DNA of 64,000 bases from Brachypodium distachyon. Taxonomy: Eukaryota > Streptophyta > Magnoliopsida > Poales > Poaceae. The notes beneath the pieces were generated by a model. The model worked only from the letters and a program-made list of their open reading frames with translations. It did no database searches and was not told where the DNA came from. Positions 12,701 through 23,656 of this stretch are shown here, in pieces (position 1 is the stretch's first letter; each line of letters opens with the position of its first letter). A program made the translations under genes and the position numbers. Where the stretch lies: positions 17,962,624 through 18,026,623 of the forward strand of contig NC_016134.3 in assembly GCF_000005505.3 (NCBI RefSeq). Direction: 5' to 3'.

Positions 12701-12997
12701 CCTTACCAAACTGAATCATATCAGGCAAGGCATGGTCTTATCGCCTCAATCAAATGCCCCTTCGTATAGATATATATTCTCTTCTCAGGGATAAGAACAG
12801 CAGGATCGATCAATCAGCATCGCAGTTTGTCCGCACATAGCATTGCTTTTCTGAATTGACACTAACTCTGCTTCTTGGATATCTCAGGTGTTTTCTACTG
12901 TGGCGCGCCGGTGCTGACCAAGGAGCTGCGGGAACTCGCCCAGGATTTCTCAAGAAAGACCAGCACAAAATTCGAGTTCCACAAGGAGAATTTCTAG
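6737..12997 (+). CDS. Respiratory burst oxidase homolog (RBOH NADPH oxidase), 9 exons
   Basis: Plasma-membrane NADPH oxidase that moves electrons from cytosolic NADPH through FAD and two hemes to apoplastic O2, making superoxide. Exons by GT/AG and frame: 6737-7364, 7500-7656, 7803-7851, 8236-9168, 9282-9493, 9718-9820, 9976-10055, 10948-11450, 12888-12997. They sum to 2775 nt, 924 aa, with no internal stop. The N-terminus is acidic and low-complexity. EF-hand 1 spans D264-E275 ([12 protein letters not shown]); a second, degenerate EF-hand is near D308. The membrane domain carries candidate heme ligands H459/H473 and H562/H575, spaced 14 and 13 as in the family. An FAD motif HPFSIT is at 661-666, an NADPH motif GLGIGATP at 748-755, and a C-terminal CGAP at 893-896 ends in FHKENF. 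EF-hands imply Ca2+ control. The ATG at 6737 fits the TATA box and lies in good context. The last intron carries a MULE. The paralogue number cannot be assigned. Confidence 0.95.
10354..10399 (+). repeat. 20-bp A-tailed micro-insertion in RBOH intron 7
   Basis: CATCCATCTACTA occurs at 10354-10366 and 10387-10399. Between the copies lie 20 bases ending CTCAAAAGAAAAA. The A-rich end abuts the downstream copy, as in a very short retroposed tail with a 13-bp target-site duplication. Confidence 0.5.
11922..12482. mobile_element. Mutator-like non-autonomous element in RBOH intron 8
   Basis: A 561-bp element with long terminal inverted repeats, starting GGGTTAATTGGAT and ending with its complement, with recognisable similarity for over 100 bp inward. 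It is flanked by the exact 9-bp repeat TTGAAAAAT (11913-11921 and 12483-12491), which is the Mutator signature. It has no coding sequence and lies wholly in the last intron, away from both splice sites. Confidence 0.9.
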
Positions 12998-13390
12998 TTT
13001 TGCAATCAATCCAGCCCCACGAAGTTTTTTTGTTTTCTTTTGCGGAAACCATGTTAATTTAGTACATACCAAGATCTATACATATGAAAAGTAGAGGGAG
13101 TAGATCAAAGTAGGTATTTCTTGATTGTGACCGGTTGGGTCAGAGTTTCATCAGTTTTTGCTCTAGCAGAATAATCAAAATGCCTCCTTGTACAGATATT
13201 CTCTTCTCAGATATAACCTGTGTTACCTAGAGTAGACAATTTGATCCATTAGTACAAGAAACAAAGCACACCTTTTGGTGCTACTATCAGTTGAGGTGCT
13301 GCAGGCCAAGTTTGATACTGGAGCCATCTGGTGGGCAACAGCCAACTCATGAGTCCTGTTACTCGATTAGGGTTGTAGAGTGATGAACAT
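12998..13390 (+). other. RBOH 3' flank
   Basis: 3' untranslated and downstream DNA. A block near 13178-13225 (AAATGCCTCCTTGTACAGAT and TATTCTCTTCTCAG) resembles intron 8 at about 12750-12790, suggesting an old local duplication. No poly(A) signal could be assigned with confidence. Confidence 0.5.
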
Positions 13391-13725
13391 GATTCGAGCC
13401 TGGCCTAGGAACGAATGTGATGTGGAGCATCTGGTGCCACGGGAACGATGTGGTCTTCAATGGTGCTTTCCCATCGGTTCGGAAGTTGCTCCTCGGTATT
13501 CGTGATGAGGCATCCAGATGGGAGAATGCCGGTCTCCTTGGGAGTGGTCTGTCGTTTGCGACCGCTTTGGCGAGTAGTTTGCTAGTCGCCACTTAATCTT
13601 TTCTTGTATTTTGGCCATTTAGTGGTGTTGTATCCGTTTACCACTGGCCTCTAGCCTTCTTCTTCTTATATTGATGATGCACTCACTGGACTGCATTCTT
13701 GAAAAAAAAAGATTCGAGCCTGGCC
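13391..13725 (+). mobile_element. 5'-truncated LINE with 15-bp target-site duplication
   Basis: An insertion of 305 bp (13406-13710) ends in nine A and is flanked by exact copies of GATTCGAGCCTGGCC (13391-13405 and 13711-13725). Reading forward, the first half encodes an open tail (NDVVFNGAFPSVRKLL-like, then a run ending SSLLVAT and stop) of the kind found at the C-terminus of plant L1-clade ORF2. The rest is 3' UTR. It is a dead-on-arrival copy made by target-primed reverse transcription. Confidence 0.85.
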
Positions 13726-13914
13726 CACCGAGCAACTAGAGAGTCGCTAATTTTCCTGTTATTTCTGTTTTTTATTCATTGTAAGTACAAGATAGAAGCA
13801 CAGTACAGCATACGGCAGCATAATGTGTTTTGTGCAAGGCTGTAACGAGGAACAATATAAATGAGCTTTTCTCTTCAATTTGATTGAAGTGTTCATCTCT
13901 TTTCACAGTTTATA

Positions 13915-15645
13915 TCATACTGGCATGCCTGAGTAGATCCAAGCTGTACTTCTTCTGAGTGAGAGACAAGCCACACGTTGTATGAGTGACTTCAACGCCA
14001 AGGAAGAAGTGAAGCCGGCCCAAATCCTTGACAGCAAAATCATCCTGAAGAGCATGAACAAGTCGATCCGCGGCAGTGGTAGACGAACTAACAAGGATGA
14101 TATCGTCAACATAAACCAAGAGATACATGGTTACTGCGGGCCGCTGAAGAAGAAACAAGGATGTGTCTGCCGTTGAGGGAGTAAAACCCATGAGACCGAA
14201 GGGCAGTCACAAGTTTGGCATTGCCATGCACGAGGCGCCTGCTTCAGACCATAGAGAGACTTAACAAGCCGACATACATGATTGGGCTGTTGTGGATCCT
14301 CAAAGCCAGGCGGTTGCTTCATATGGACCTCTTCTTCCAAGATTCCATGGAGAAAAGCATTCTGAACATCAAGTTGGCGAAGAGACTAGTCGCGAGTGAC
14401 TGCTAGGGAGAGCAAGAGGCGAATGGTAGTGGGCTTGACGACTGGACTGAAAGTATCCTCATAGTCGAGACCATAGCGTTGTTTAAATCCCTTTGCAACA
14501 AGCCGCGCTTTGTACCGTTCAATGCAACCATTAGCATGACGCTTCACCTTGAAAACCCACTTGGAGTCAATGATGTTGAGGCCTGGTCAGGAAGGAACAA
14601 GTCGCCAAGTTTCATTCTTTAGGAGAGCATGATGTTCTTGTTCCATCGCAGCGCGCCAGTGAGGTATGCCCATGGCATCCTGAAACGAACGAGGTTCAGA
14701 CATGGGATCTTGAACAGCATGGGCCATGCAAGCAGCGAGTCATGCGACCGTGCCATCTGTGCATTCCACGGGCTTAACAATCCCACTACAGCTTCGGGTA
14801 TGCGATCGACCAGGCGGAGGAGGAGCCCGAGTTCGTTGATGACGAGGCGGCGGCAGAGGCGTTGCAGGCGAACGATCAAAGGCAGGAGACGTTGAGAACG
14901 CGTCCGCGGGAGTAGACGAGGTCGGCCCATCCACCAAGTCAGGGAGCGAGCTCGTGGGCTCAGCCACCCAAGGCCCAGCATGGGGGCAGATGGGACTACG
15001 TGCATCGCCATGCACGGAAGGATCGATGTGACCCCCCCCCCCCCCCCCCCGCCGATCAATGGAATTTGGAAGGTTAGAAAAAGGAAACACTGATTCATCA
15101 AAGATAACGTCCCGGGATATGTAGTCTCGATTGGAAGGAACATAGAGACATTTGTACCCTTTGTGGAGAGAACTATACCCTAAAAAGACGCATTTTTTGG
15201 AACGAAACTCAAGTTTGTGGTTGTTGTATGGACAAAGGTGAGGACAACAGGCACAACCGAAGACTTTAATGAATGTGTAATCAGGTGTTTCGTGGAGAAG
15301 ACACTCTAGGGGAGTTTTCATAGAAAGGACACGAGTGGGGAGACGATTAATTAGAAAACACGCAGTGGAGAAAGCATCACTCCAAAAACGAAACGGGACG
15401 GATGCATGGGTGAGTAGGGTGAGACCGGTCTCGACAATGTGACGGTGCTTGCGCTAGGTAGCTCCATTTTGCTGATGTGTATCCCCCCCCCCCCAATCAG
15501 ATTGAACATGAAGGATTTTGTGGCTAAGAAGACGCTCAACATGTGTTTGAAACTGAACGAAAACATTGAACACATTGGACTTGCGCTTGAGAAGATAAAG
15601 CCATGTAAATCGACTATAAGCATCGATGAAACTACGCCAGAATGT
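13915..15645 (-). pseudogene. Copia 1 pol remnant (integrase to RT)
   Basis: In order on the minus strand: integrase core with FIDAYSRFTWLYLLKRKS and HVQSDWGG (about 15640-15480); integrase C-terminal part with TPLECLLHETPDY and KVFGCACCPHLCPYN (about 15320-15080); a linker; RT with [20 protein letters not shown] and [12 protein letters not shown] (about 14330-14230); and the catalytic YVDDIIL (about 14115). Frames shift several times. Long G tracts (minus strand) sit at 15031-15050 and about 15483-15494. It is a broken polyprotein gene. Confidence 0.85.
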
Positions 15646-15659
15646 AGCTTTCGCGCACG

Positions 15660-18086
15660 ACCTTCAGTGGCTGTTCGAGCGGGACAAATAAATCACGGCC
15701 ACTGGTGCTCCACCAGTGGGGGTGGTTCTGGACCGCCACTGGTGGTCTAGCACCAGTGGCGGTGGAGATGGCGACAACAGAATCACTGCCACTGGTGCTC
15801 CACCCCCAGTGGCCGTGCGTGCCCACAGCCACTGGTGAACCCCCAACAGTGGCCGTCCCTATCAACAGCCACTGGTGACCCCAACAGTGGCCGTACCTGG
15901 GAACAGCCACTAGTGACTCCCCAACAATGGTTGGTTTTGTTAGCCAAGGCCGGCCACTGTTGACCCCCCTCCCCCCCCCCCCCACCCCGGGAGACCGCTG
16001 AAATTTGCAAAAATCATAACTAATTCATAGAAAATTGGAATGGTGTGATTCTTTTTTATGAAGTCTTCATTCCTATTCCTTAACATGTTGGAATAATAAT
16101 ATGACATGGTGTTTCTCGGAAAAAACAATTTACCATTTTTTCAATGCAAAAAATGAAGTAATTTGTGAAACAAGTACAATTTTTATGGTTCAAAATGGCA
16201 CCTATACAGTTTTCACACAAAGTAGAACTTATTTAGTTGGTTGTGTCCAAAGATTTTGAATTTTGTATCTTTATTGATACTTTTCCCCATTTAAATGAAT
16301 TTCTAGTGATTTCCCAAAAGTAATTCAAATTTGAACTACTTCAAAAAATCATTTTAAGGTACCCAAGTAATAATTAGCTAAGTTTCACAGAGGGTGTTCA
16401 AATATTCAACATCTTGCTATGGAAAGATGTGCCGATAATGTTCACCTCATCTTGCAAAAAAATCAAAAAATATGAAGAAAATGTCAAAAAAGTCAATTCT
16501 TTGGCATGGAGTCCTTTTATGTGTACTAGTTGCCATGAAAAATGGTAAAATTTAATTTTTGCAATGTTCCAAAAAATTCTTCACAAAATGAACTATCAGG
16601 TATGAATGTTTATGACTTTCAAGCCAAATGACCAAAATCACAATCATTTCTATGCCATAATTAATGATATTATATCCATCTTTTGCACAGAGGTGCATCT
16701 TGCCATGCCAAACAATATTGCTAAAGAGGTTTACAACTTTTTTATTATAAAAATATTTTTTTCCATTTTATAAACGCAAAAAACGGAGTATTTTGTGAAG
16801 CAAATACTTTTAATATAGTTCAAAATGGCACTCCATTTTTACACAAAGTGGACCATACTTATATACTTATGAATCAAATTAGTGCACTCCAAAACATAAA
16901 TATATTGTACTAATAAATAAATTTTTTACAAATTTTATACACCTCCACTGGCTGTTTTCCCATAAAACCCTCCACTGGAAATAAAAAGCATAAAAACAAC
17001 ACGATCCGGATGAAACCGGATACTGATCACTCATTGGCTGAGGAGGGGCGCAGTGGATCCATGACCTGGCATCCTTCCTTCTCTCCCCCACCAAGCCAAC
17101 TCCTTCTCTCCCTCCCCACCGACTCTCTCCCTCTGCTGCCGCCCCTTCCTTCTCTCTGCCCCGATCTCTCTTCTCTCACTCCTCCCCCGTCTCTCCTCCC
17201 CTATCCTCCCTGTCTCTCCTCCCCCAACCAGCCACCAACGGCCTATCCCTTCCCTCCTCGGAGCCCCTCCTCTCCTTCGAGCACCGGCCGCCAACGAAGG
17301 CCGTCGGCCCCAGATCCGGCCGCCCCAGCCCGGATCCGGCCGCCTCCGGCCCCTGCCATCACCGGTAACTCTCTCCCCCTCTCTTGGTTCTCTCTTGGTT
17401 CTCACCCTCCTCTTTATTTCTCTCCCTTTTCTGCAGACGGGGAGGGCGCCGCCGTGGACAGCTCGCGCCGCCATGGAGGATCCGGCCCCGGTCGTGCCCT
17501 GCGCTGCCTCTTCCGGTACGTTATCTTTCCGTCGTTCCTCTCTCGATCTGCTGCTAGATGAATTTCTTCTCCGTATGAGGTGCAGGTCTTACATGGGGTC
17601 GTCGCCGGACCAGATGAATTTCTACGTGCTGGGCGGATGTGTTGATTTACATGTTGATATTTGTTTCTATGATTTGTTTCTGTGTACAAGATAAACATAT
17701 CGTGATTCACATGTTGATATTTGTTTCATATATGTTGATCTATGTCTGGATTTTTTTCTTATGTGTCGATCTATTGTATCCAAATTTGTTTCTGTTATTT
17801 GCTCCCAATTCGATCTATTGCATGTTAATTCGTTCATGAGCGCTGTTATTTTTCTGTTAATCTGATGAAACCGTGTGCAGGCCTGTGGCCTGCCTTTTTT
17901 TTTTTAAATCACCAAGTTGGTACCAGTGGCGGTGGTTCTGGACAGCCACTGGTAGGGTGTAGTAGCAGTGGTGGTGGACAACACAGCCACCGGTGGTTCC
18001 TAGCACGAGTGGCGCAGGCTTAGTGGCGGGCCAGTCCACCGCCACTGGTACTAAATTTGGCCAGCCACTGGTGACCAATTCCGTAG
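15660..18086. mobile_element. CACTA-like DNA transposon, left end missing
   Basis: Both ends carry dense subterminal repeats of CCACTGG/CCAGTGG: about a dozen at 15690-15960 and about eight at 17920-18075. The right end reads GTAGCAGTG, whose complement CACTGCTAC fits a CACTA-type terminus; copia gag resumes directly beyond it. No matching terminus is found on the left, and the copia segment expected between the flanks is gone, so the left junction is a deletion. The interior is AT-rich (16000-17000) plus a GC/pyrimidine-rich, exon-like stretch (17040-17520) with an ATG at 17473. No transposase is recognised. Confidence 0.65.
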
Positions 18087-19228
18087 CAGTGTCGTTGTTG
18101 TGCCCGTCGTTGCCGATGCCGAGGAAGTCATGCTTGAACCGCTTGCAGCAGCGAGAAGCAAGATGGCCCGGTATGCCACAAAGCTGACATACCGGACATG
18201 ATTTGTTGGCGGTGCCGTTGTTGCGGACTGGGGAAGACGTGTGCTTGAACTGCCCTTGCTGTTGAGACGGAGGCGTGGGAAGAATCGGCTTGCCACCGGA
18301 GTTGTTGCTGTTGGGACGGTGGTTGTTGCGAGAACAACCACCCCGATAAGTAGCATTGGCCGACGAGTCATGGTAGACGTCGGCAGAGCGTCTGGCCTCA
18401 ATACGCTGCTCTGTGCTGAGGAGTCGCGAGGCTGCATGAGGAGATCGCGGCCATTGACAACCTCCACAAGCGACTCGTAGTCGCTGTCGAGGCCGTTCAG
18501 CACATAGGCGGTGAACTCCTCATTGCGGAGAGGCTGGCCGATGGAGGACAACAAGGTGTCCGCCAGTGTCTTGACTTGGTTGAAGAAGACTGTGGCCGAG
18601 AGATCGCGCTTCCTCAGTTCACTAAGGCGATTGCGGATCTGCATGGAACGAGCAGTGGATTGCGAAGCAAAACTGCTCTCAAGAGTGGACCATGCCTCGT
18701 GTGACGACGAAGCAAAGAGGACCATACCGGCGACACCCTCTGAGAGCAATGATTGGATCGCAGATAGGATCGTTTGATCCTGTTGAACCCAGGCGCGGTA
18801 TGCAGGGTTTGGTAGGGCAACGCCTCCTGTCATGGCGATGACATCTGACGGACAGGGAAACGAGCCGTCGACGTAGCCCATCAGGTAGGGGCTTAGAAGT
18901 AGGGGAAGAACCTGAGCGCGCCAGCAGAGATAGTTCTCCGGCGTGAGCTTGATCGTCAGGAGATGCACGAAGTGGAACGGACCAGGGAGTGCGGATGGTG
19001 CCGCGTAAGCCGGGACAGATCCGGTGGTAGCCCCCGAGACGATGGTGCCGACAGGAGCAGCGGCAGAAGGCGACGAGAACATGACTCTAGCCTGAAGAGT
19101 GCCTAGAGTTTGGGAGGAGAGAGTAGTGGTGGTGTTGAAGAGGCCAAGTCCGGCGGTGCCAAGGAGACACAAACGGTGGCGGTGGAGGCAGTAGTGGCGG
19201 TAGAGATGGCGGCGGCGGCGGAAGACAT
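18087..19228 (-). pseudogene. Copia 1 gag
   Basis: Gag begins at the ATG at 19228 (MSSAAAAISTATT), directly after the primer-binding site. A frameshift follows within about 90 bases, since the main open frame continues from 19172. Recognisable stretches include LTPENYLCWRAQVLPLL, YVDGSFPCPS, LFASSSHEAWSTLESSFA and SELRKRDLSATVF, typical of copia gag. The zinc-knuckle region (about 18200-18100) is in another frame, reading CQLCGIPGHLASRC on the minus strand. The reading stops at the CACTA-like junction. Confidence 0.85.
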
Positions 19229-19408
19229 GATGTTTTAGATCGTGGGCTCTGATACCATATCAAACGTGAGATTGGTTTTGGGGAACCGCTCAACGCTCTG
19301 GGGCGTGGCATCTTATATCATGGATAGGGTGTACAAATAATACAGATAATACTGAGACCTATACCAATACGGCTAGGTATATACAGAAGCATAAATACAA
19401 TTCTAACA

Positions 19409-19876
19409 AGTGTTACTTATTGTACTTCACGTAAATACAGTTTGAAAAATGATTGTTGGTCAAGGGAAGAAATGCATCTCAACCACCGTGCTAACTTCTT
19501 AAACAGTCTGGTCTTCTGTTGATCAGTTCTTGATCAATTTATTATACAATACGCAAGTCATACCTTCCTCATTTGTTTGCTCGTGAAAAGAAGAAAAACT
19601 ATTTTCATGAACTATCACCGTCAATATGGAAATACGTTGCTAAAGAAAAAGCGACGTTTCAGAAATCCACCATTGTTTACAACTGATGAAAAACTGAGTC
19701 TGAAAGGGATGGATGAACCAAAGCAAACTAAATTCAGGAGTTCTTTCCCGTTTTAATTTGTCCTTCACAAGATCACTCCCGCTGTCTTTCAGCAATAGAT
19801 GGAAAAAGAGAACACTTGGCAAGAACATGAGGGATTCAAATGAGGTAAATGCACCACTGGTATATCAACTTGGCAC
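19409..19876. other. Intergenic DNA between copia 1 and the Pack-MULE
   Basis: No gene recognised. A block at 19789-19845 (CAGCAATAGATGG, then GAACACTTGGCA and ATGAGGGATTCAA) closely resembles 45988-46036, so part of this stretch is a dispersed repeat. Confidence 0.45.
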
Positions 19877-21266
19877 GGATGTGCAGATTAGTCACCATTC
19901 ATGCGAAATGCCAAATTACGGTGTTACAACTTGGCACGGATGAGCGTGGGTGGTCAAAAATACGAATCGCCGCTTCCTGAGCCGACGTGGCATGCCAGCG
20001 TGGACAGAGCGGGCTCTTTTGTTGGGAAAAATATTTGGCGGGGGGTAAATTGCAAATTCGTATGTTATAATACTGAATCCCCACCCAAATCCCTAAATCC
20101 CCACCCGAATCCCCTGAATCCCCACCCAAATTCTTCCCCTTGCTCTCATGGCGGCTTGACGATTCTTCCCGGAGGAGATTTTCCAGCGTGGCAAGCCTGA
20201 TCTGCAGCCAGCTCGTGGGCATGTCTTGATGTCACGGACCCCAGGCATGGATGGGTTGGAGGCCAGCTTCTACGGCTGCGCACTCTTCGCCACCGTCCTT
20301 GGTGCCCGGCCGCCGATGATGCGGGCCGCCTTGTTGGATGCACTAGAGCAGCAAGGCCTTGTCGCGCGCTCACCCGTGGACATCCAGGTGTGTTTCCCTG
20401 CGGACTTTTTCCTGACGTTTACCCGCGTCAAGGATTGCGACCGTGTATTGTCTGTTTTTGGCCACATGAGATGCGCAGGAGCTGTCATGTCGTTCAGGCG
20501 GTGGTCGAGGAAGCTACTCGGAGGAGGAAAAGAGTCTAAAGTTTCTGACGAAGCTTAGCTCTGATGGACTCCCACCACAATTTTGGGGCTATGATGCTGT
20601 GAATCAGCTGGTGAACAATCTTGCGGTGAAATTGTGGAGATAATGTCGAGTGTTGATAGATGGTGTTTGGGGGTGAAAGATTGGGTTCGCGATGCTTGTG
20701 CAATCCCGAAGGAGCTGGAGGTAGAACTGCCGGAGTTCGTCCTAATATCATCAACTCCGGATGAAGACGACCCTGAGTCCCCACCGCCTTCTTGTTCTCC
20801 GAAGAAGAAACGCACCAGAACCTTCAATGTCATAGTCCATGTGCATGAAGTACTTGACAGGGAGCCTCTAATTACAGATCTGCCGTTACGTTACATCAAC
20901 GAAGATGAGGACGTGACTCGCCTTCATGTGTTTCCTGTGTTGGGTGGCACGATTGATGGTTATCCTTCCATCACGCGCAGCTCAAGCTCCGATGGACCCC
21001 GCGCAGCTCCTCTAACGCCGACGTCGCCTCCCCTATCGCCACTTCCTTTCTTCTCAGGATTTGGTGGTTGAATGTGAACAACGTCTGAGAAACGGGGAGG
21101 TTTCTGCAAATATACAATGCCCTTCCTGCACCGCTCTGTCCACGCTGGCATGCCACGTCGGCTCAGGAAGCGGCGATTCATATTTTTGACCGTGAACGCT
21201 CATCCGTGTCAAGTTGTAACACTGTAATTTGGCATTTCGCATGGATGGTGACTAATCTGCACATCC
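19877..21266 (+). mobile_element. Pack-MULE-like element with captured gene fragment
   Basis: Terminal inverted repeats of about 136 bp (19877-20012 and 21131-21266) start GGATGTGCAGATTAGTCACC and are about 94% identical by eye. Long TIRs enclosing gene-like DNA and no transposase are the hallmark of Pack-MULEs. No clean 9-bp duplication is visible, so at least one end may be altered. The interior holds a broken gene fragment on the plus strand. Confidence 0.7.
20150..21071 (+). pseudogene. Captured DUF4283-like gene fragment
   Basis: Two open stretches, 20226-20558 and 20634-21071, are separated by frame changes; a bridging frame between them includes GLPPQFWGYDAVNQLV. The first has VLGARPPMM, FPADFFLTFTRVKDCDRVLS and FRRWSRK, the pattern of grass DUF4283-type proteins (from memory of the family, not searched). 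The second ends in a Pro/Ser-rich tail. It lacks a credible promoter and lies wholly inside the TIRs. Confidence 0.5.
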
Positions 21267-21659
21267 CCAGTCCAGATCCCCTTGACCTCCTACAGCAACG
21301 GGGAGGTTCCTCGCATCCTCCATGGCCACGGCGCGCCACGGCGGACTACTTAATGAAGCAATATTGATAAGGGCCGCTCATGTCCCGACGAGACTGGATA
21401 TGCGGCTGTTTGCCACGTTGAGTGCGTCATGCCGCCTCGCAGAACGATCGCGCCAGCTGCGTGTACTGTTTGTCAGCAGGTATAATCTGGATCGATCTGT
21501 CCCTTTGAACGTACTTATACTTAGTACTATAAACAGTCACGTGGTTGGCTGGTTGCAGCACAGCCATACTGCAGTAGTGCAGCCTCTTCTCCTTTTGATA
21601 GGCATTTATTTTTCGTTTGATTTGGCTGCAGGTGTTCTCCCGGTGTTCTACTGCAGGTG
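21267..21659. other. Unassigned DNA before the copia 2 LTR
   Basis: No recognised gene. An open frame starting at 21322 runs on into the LTR and so is not a credible gene. This stretch sits where the first 250 bp or so of the copia 2 5' LTR should be. Confidence 0.4.
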
Positions 21660-22512
21660 TATGTCTTTTTTACGGTCGGATCGATTTCGAGTTCGATTTC
21701 GAGCCGTGCTTATCTTTTTGTCAGTCGGAATACGTTGCGGACGTGTAACAAATCCTGATAATTGCGAAGTCGGTTTTGGTTTCCTAAACCGAACCGAAGT
21801 CCGCCTGCGTGCCTATATAATAAGACGACCGCAGCCTCCGGATGGACCACGCCACAACCCTAGCCGTCACGCCCACGATCCAATCTCGATGTTCGCCGCC
21901 AACTGCTACTCCATCCCGTCGACTGCGTGCAGAGATCGCCGGGAGAGCAGGCCTCCGGAACCCCGACCTTCGAGATCCTGCCTGGGAGACGGTCGATAAG
22001 GTTTTTGGAGAGCGTTCTCATGCGACTACTCGCTTCTTCACGTCCCTGTTTCATCGGCATCTTCATCACCAATAGCCGACGACCTCGGAGATCCCGCGGC
22101 TCAGACTGCCGCTCTAGCTCAGCAGCAACAGCTGCACAACTCCAAGCACAGCAGCAGGCTGCGCAACTCCAAGCCTAGGCAACTGCTGCTGCACAGGCGC
22201 AAGCGCAGGCGCTGGTCGCTACCCAGTAGGTAGTCAAGGCTGCTACTACTGCCGGCGTGAACATCGACGCCGCCGGACTCGTCACCGACCTCAACAAACA
22301 AACACAAGAAAAGAGTACAACACCGTGTGTAATCTGCTCTTTCTTGTTGATTTTGATTAGTAGTTGTATTATTCATGCCGTGAAATTAGATGAGTTTTAT
22401 TGCTATGCGTTGCTATTTAATTTGTCTAGTTTGCATGATATAATATGCTACATGTTTTACACATTGTTTTTCTGGATTAAGTATTCATCGAAATTACTTA
22501 ATTACTCGGCAA
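21660..22512 (+). repeat. Copia 2 5' LTR (5'-truncated)
   Basis: Collinear with 27255-28102. It includes the TATATAA box at 21814 and the glutamine/alanine-rich ORF region. In this copy the ORF start is ATA instead of ATG and there are two in-frame TAG codons. It ends GGCA at 22512. Confidence 0.85.
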
Positions 22513-22543
22513 TCAAAAACCTTATGCGTGTAGGCAATTTTTG

Positions 22544-23656
22544 ATGTCTCAATTTGCTCTCGCATTGAAACCACCTGTGTTTACTGGACTGCACTTTAAG
22601 AGGTGGCAGTATAAATGTCATATATGGCTCGTGGCTATGGGCGCATGGTGGGCGGTACAACACGGGAAGACTCAAACAATTGCTCCTCCTCAGTTGTATG
22701 TTGAGGCTTGTGTTGTAGTCGTCGGTGCGATCTGTAGTGTGCTGGGAGATAAGCTCGTTGATGCTTATCTGCACTATCAGGATGCCAAAGAGTTGTGGAA
22801 TGCACTCGATGCTAAGTTTGGCGCATCTGACGCTGGCAGTGAGCTGTACGTCATGGAGCAGTTCTTTGGCTATAAGATGGTTGCAAACCGATTTGTAGTG
22901 GAACAAACTCATGAGTTACTGACTATGGCTAAGGAACTTGAGCAATTCAAGTGTCCACTACCTGACAAGTTTGTCGCCGGGGGCATCATCGCCAAGCTTC
23001 CTCCCTTGTGGAAGAACTTTGCTACTTCACTAAATCTCAAGAGACAAGAAATCTCTGTGGAGAACCTGATTGGGACTCTTGATGTTGAGGAGAAGGTGAG
23101 AGCAAAAGATGCTGGCCTCAAAGGCAACACACAAGAGGGTATGTCCACTACCAACATGGTTCAGAGGAACAACCACAACAACAGTAACAACAAGAGAAAG
23201 GGAAAGTCATTCAACAACGCTGGTCCAAAGAACACTACCACTTTCAAGAAGAAGAAGAAAGAAGGCAACAAGGACAAGGATCCTTGCTTTGTGTGCGGAG
23301 GACTCGGCCACTGGGCGACTAACTGCAAGGAGCGCAAAGGAGGACAGATTCGGCAAAAGTTTGCTAATTTGACCATTGGCAACAATGAAGATGCAGGCGG
23401 GTATGGTAATTTATTTACTGTATTTTCTGTATGTCAGTCCACCGATTGGTGGGTCGATACAGGTGCAACTATTCATGTGTATGCTGTATTTCCTTGTTTC
23501 TTCATATCAGGCCATCAGCTCCTCAGTGACGATGGGGAACGGCGCCCATACTTCTGTTCATGGTGTTGGCACGGTGGATCTGAAGTTTACTTCGGGAAAG
23601 ATTGTGTAGCTGAGGAACGTGCAGCATGTGCCCTCCATTCAGAAGAATCTTGTTAG
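22544..23656 (+). pseudogene. Copia 2 gag and start of protease
   Basis: Open from the ATG at 22544 (MSQFALALKPPVFTG). Gag features are MVANRFVVEQTHELLTMAKE and GGIIAKLPPLWKNFATSL, then a Lys/Asn-rich linker. A CCHC zinc knuckle CFVCGGLGHWATNC is at 23284-23325. The protease start WWVDTGATIH is at about 23449. The frame is lost near 23500, after which 23501-23656 is read out of frame. Alternatively, translation could begin in an LTR exon (see the LTR ORF). Confidence 0.85.

Larger units (their letters stand above)
13910..19408 (-). mobile_element. Copia retrotransposon 1, interrupted and 3'-truncated
   Basis: Minus-strand Ty1/copia element. A short 5' LTR (about 19258-19408, inner edge approximate) begins TGTTAGAATTG on the minus strand. 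The primer-binding site TGGTATCAGAGC (initiator Met tRNA) is at 19257-19246. Gag follows from 19228, then integrase core, integrase C-terminus and part of reverse transcriptase down to about 13915. RNase H and the 3' LTR are missing. A CACTA-like element sits at about 15660-18086. The end of gag, protease and the start of integrase are absent at that junction. Several frameshifts mark it as inactive. Confidence 0.88.

Noticed and set aside
17031..17474. Arg/Gly-rich minus-strand frame in the CACTA-like interior
   Set aside because: Reverse complement of a pyrimidine-rich leader-like stretch; no recognisable protein.
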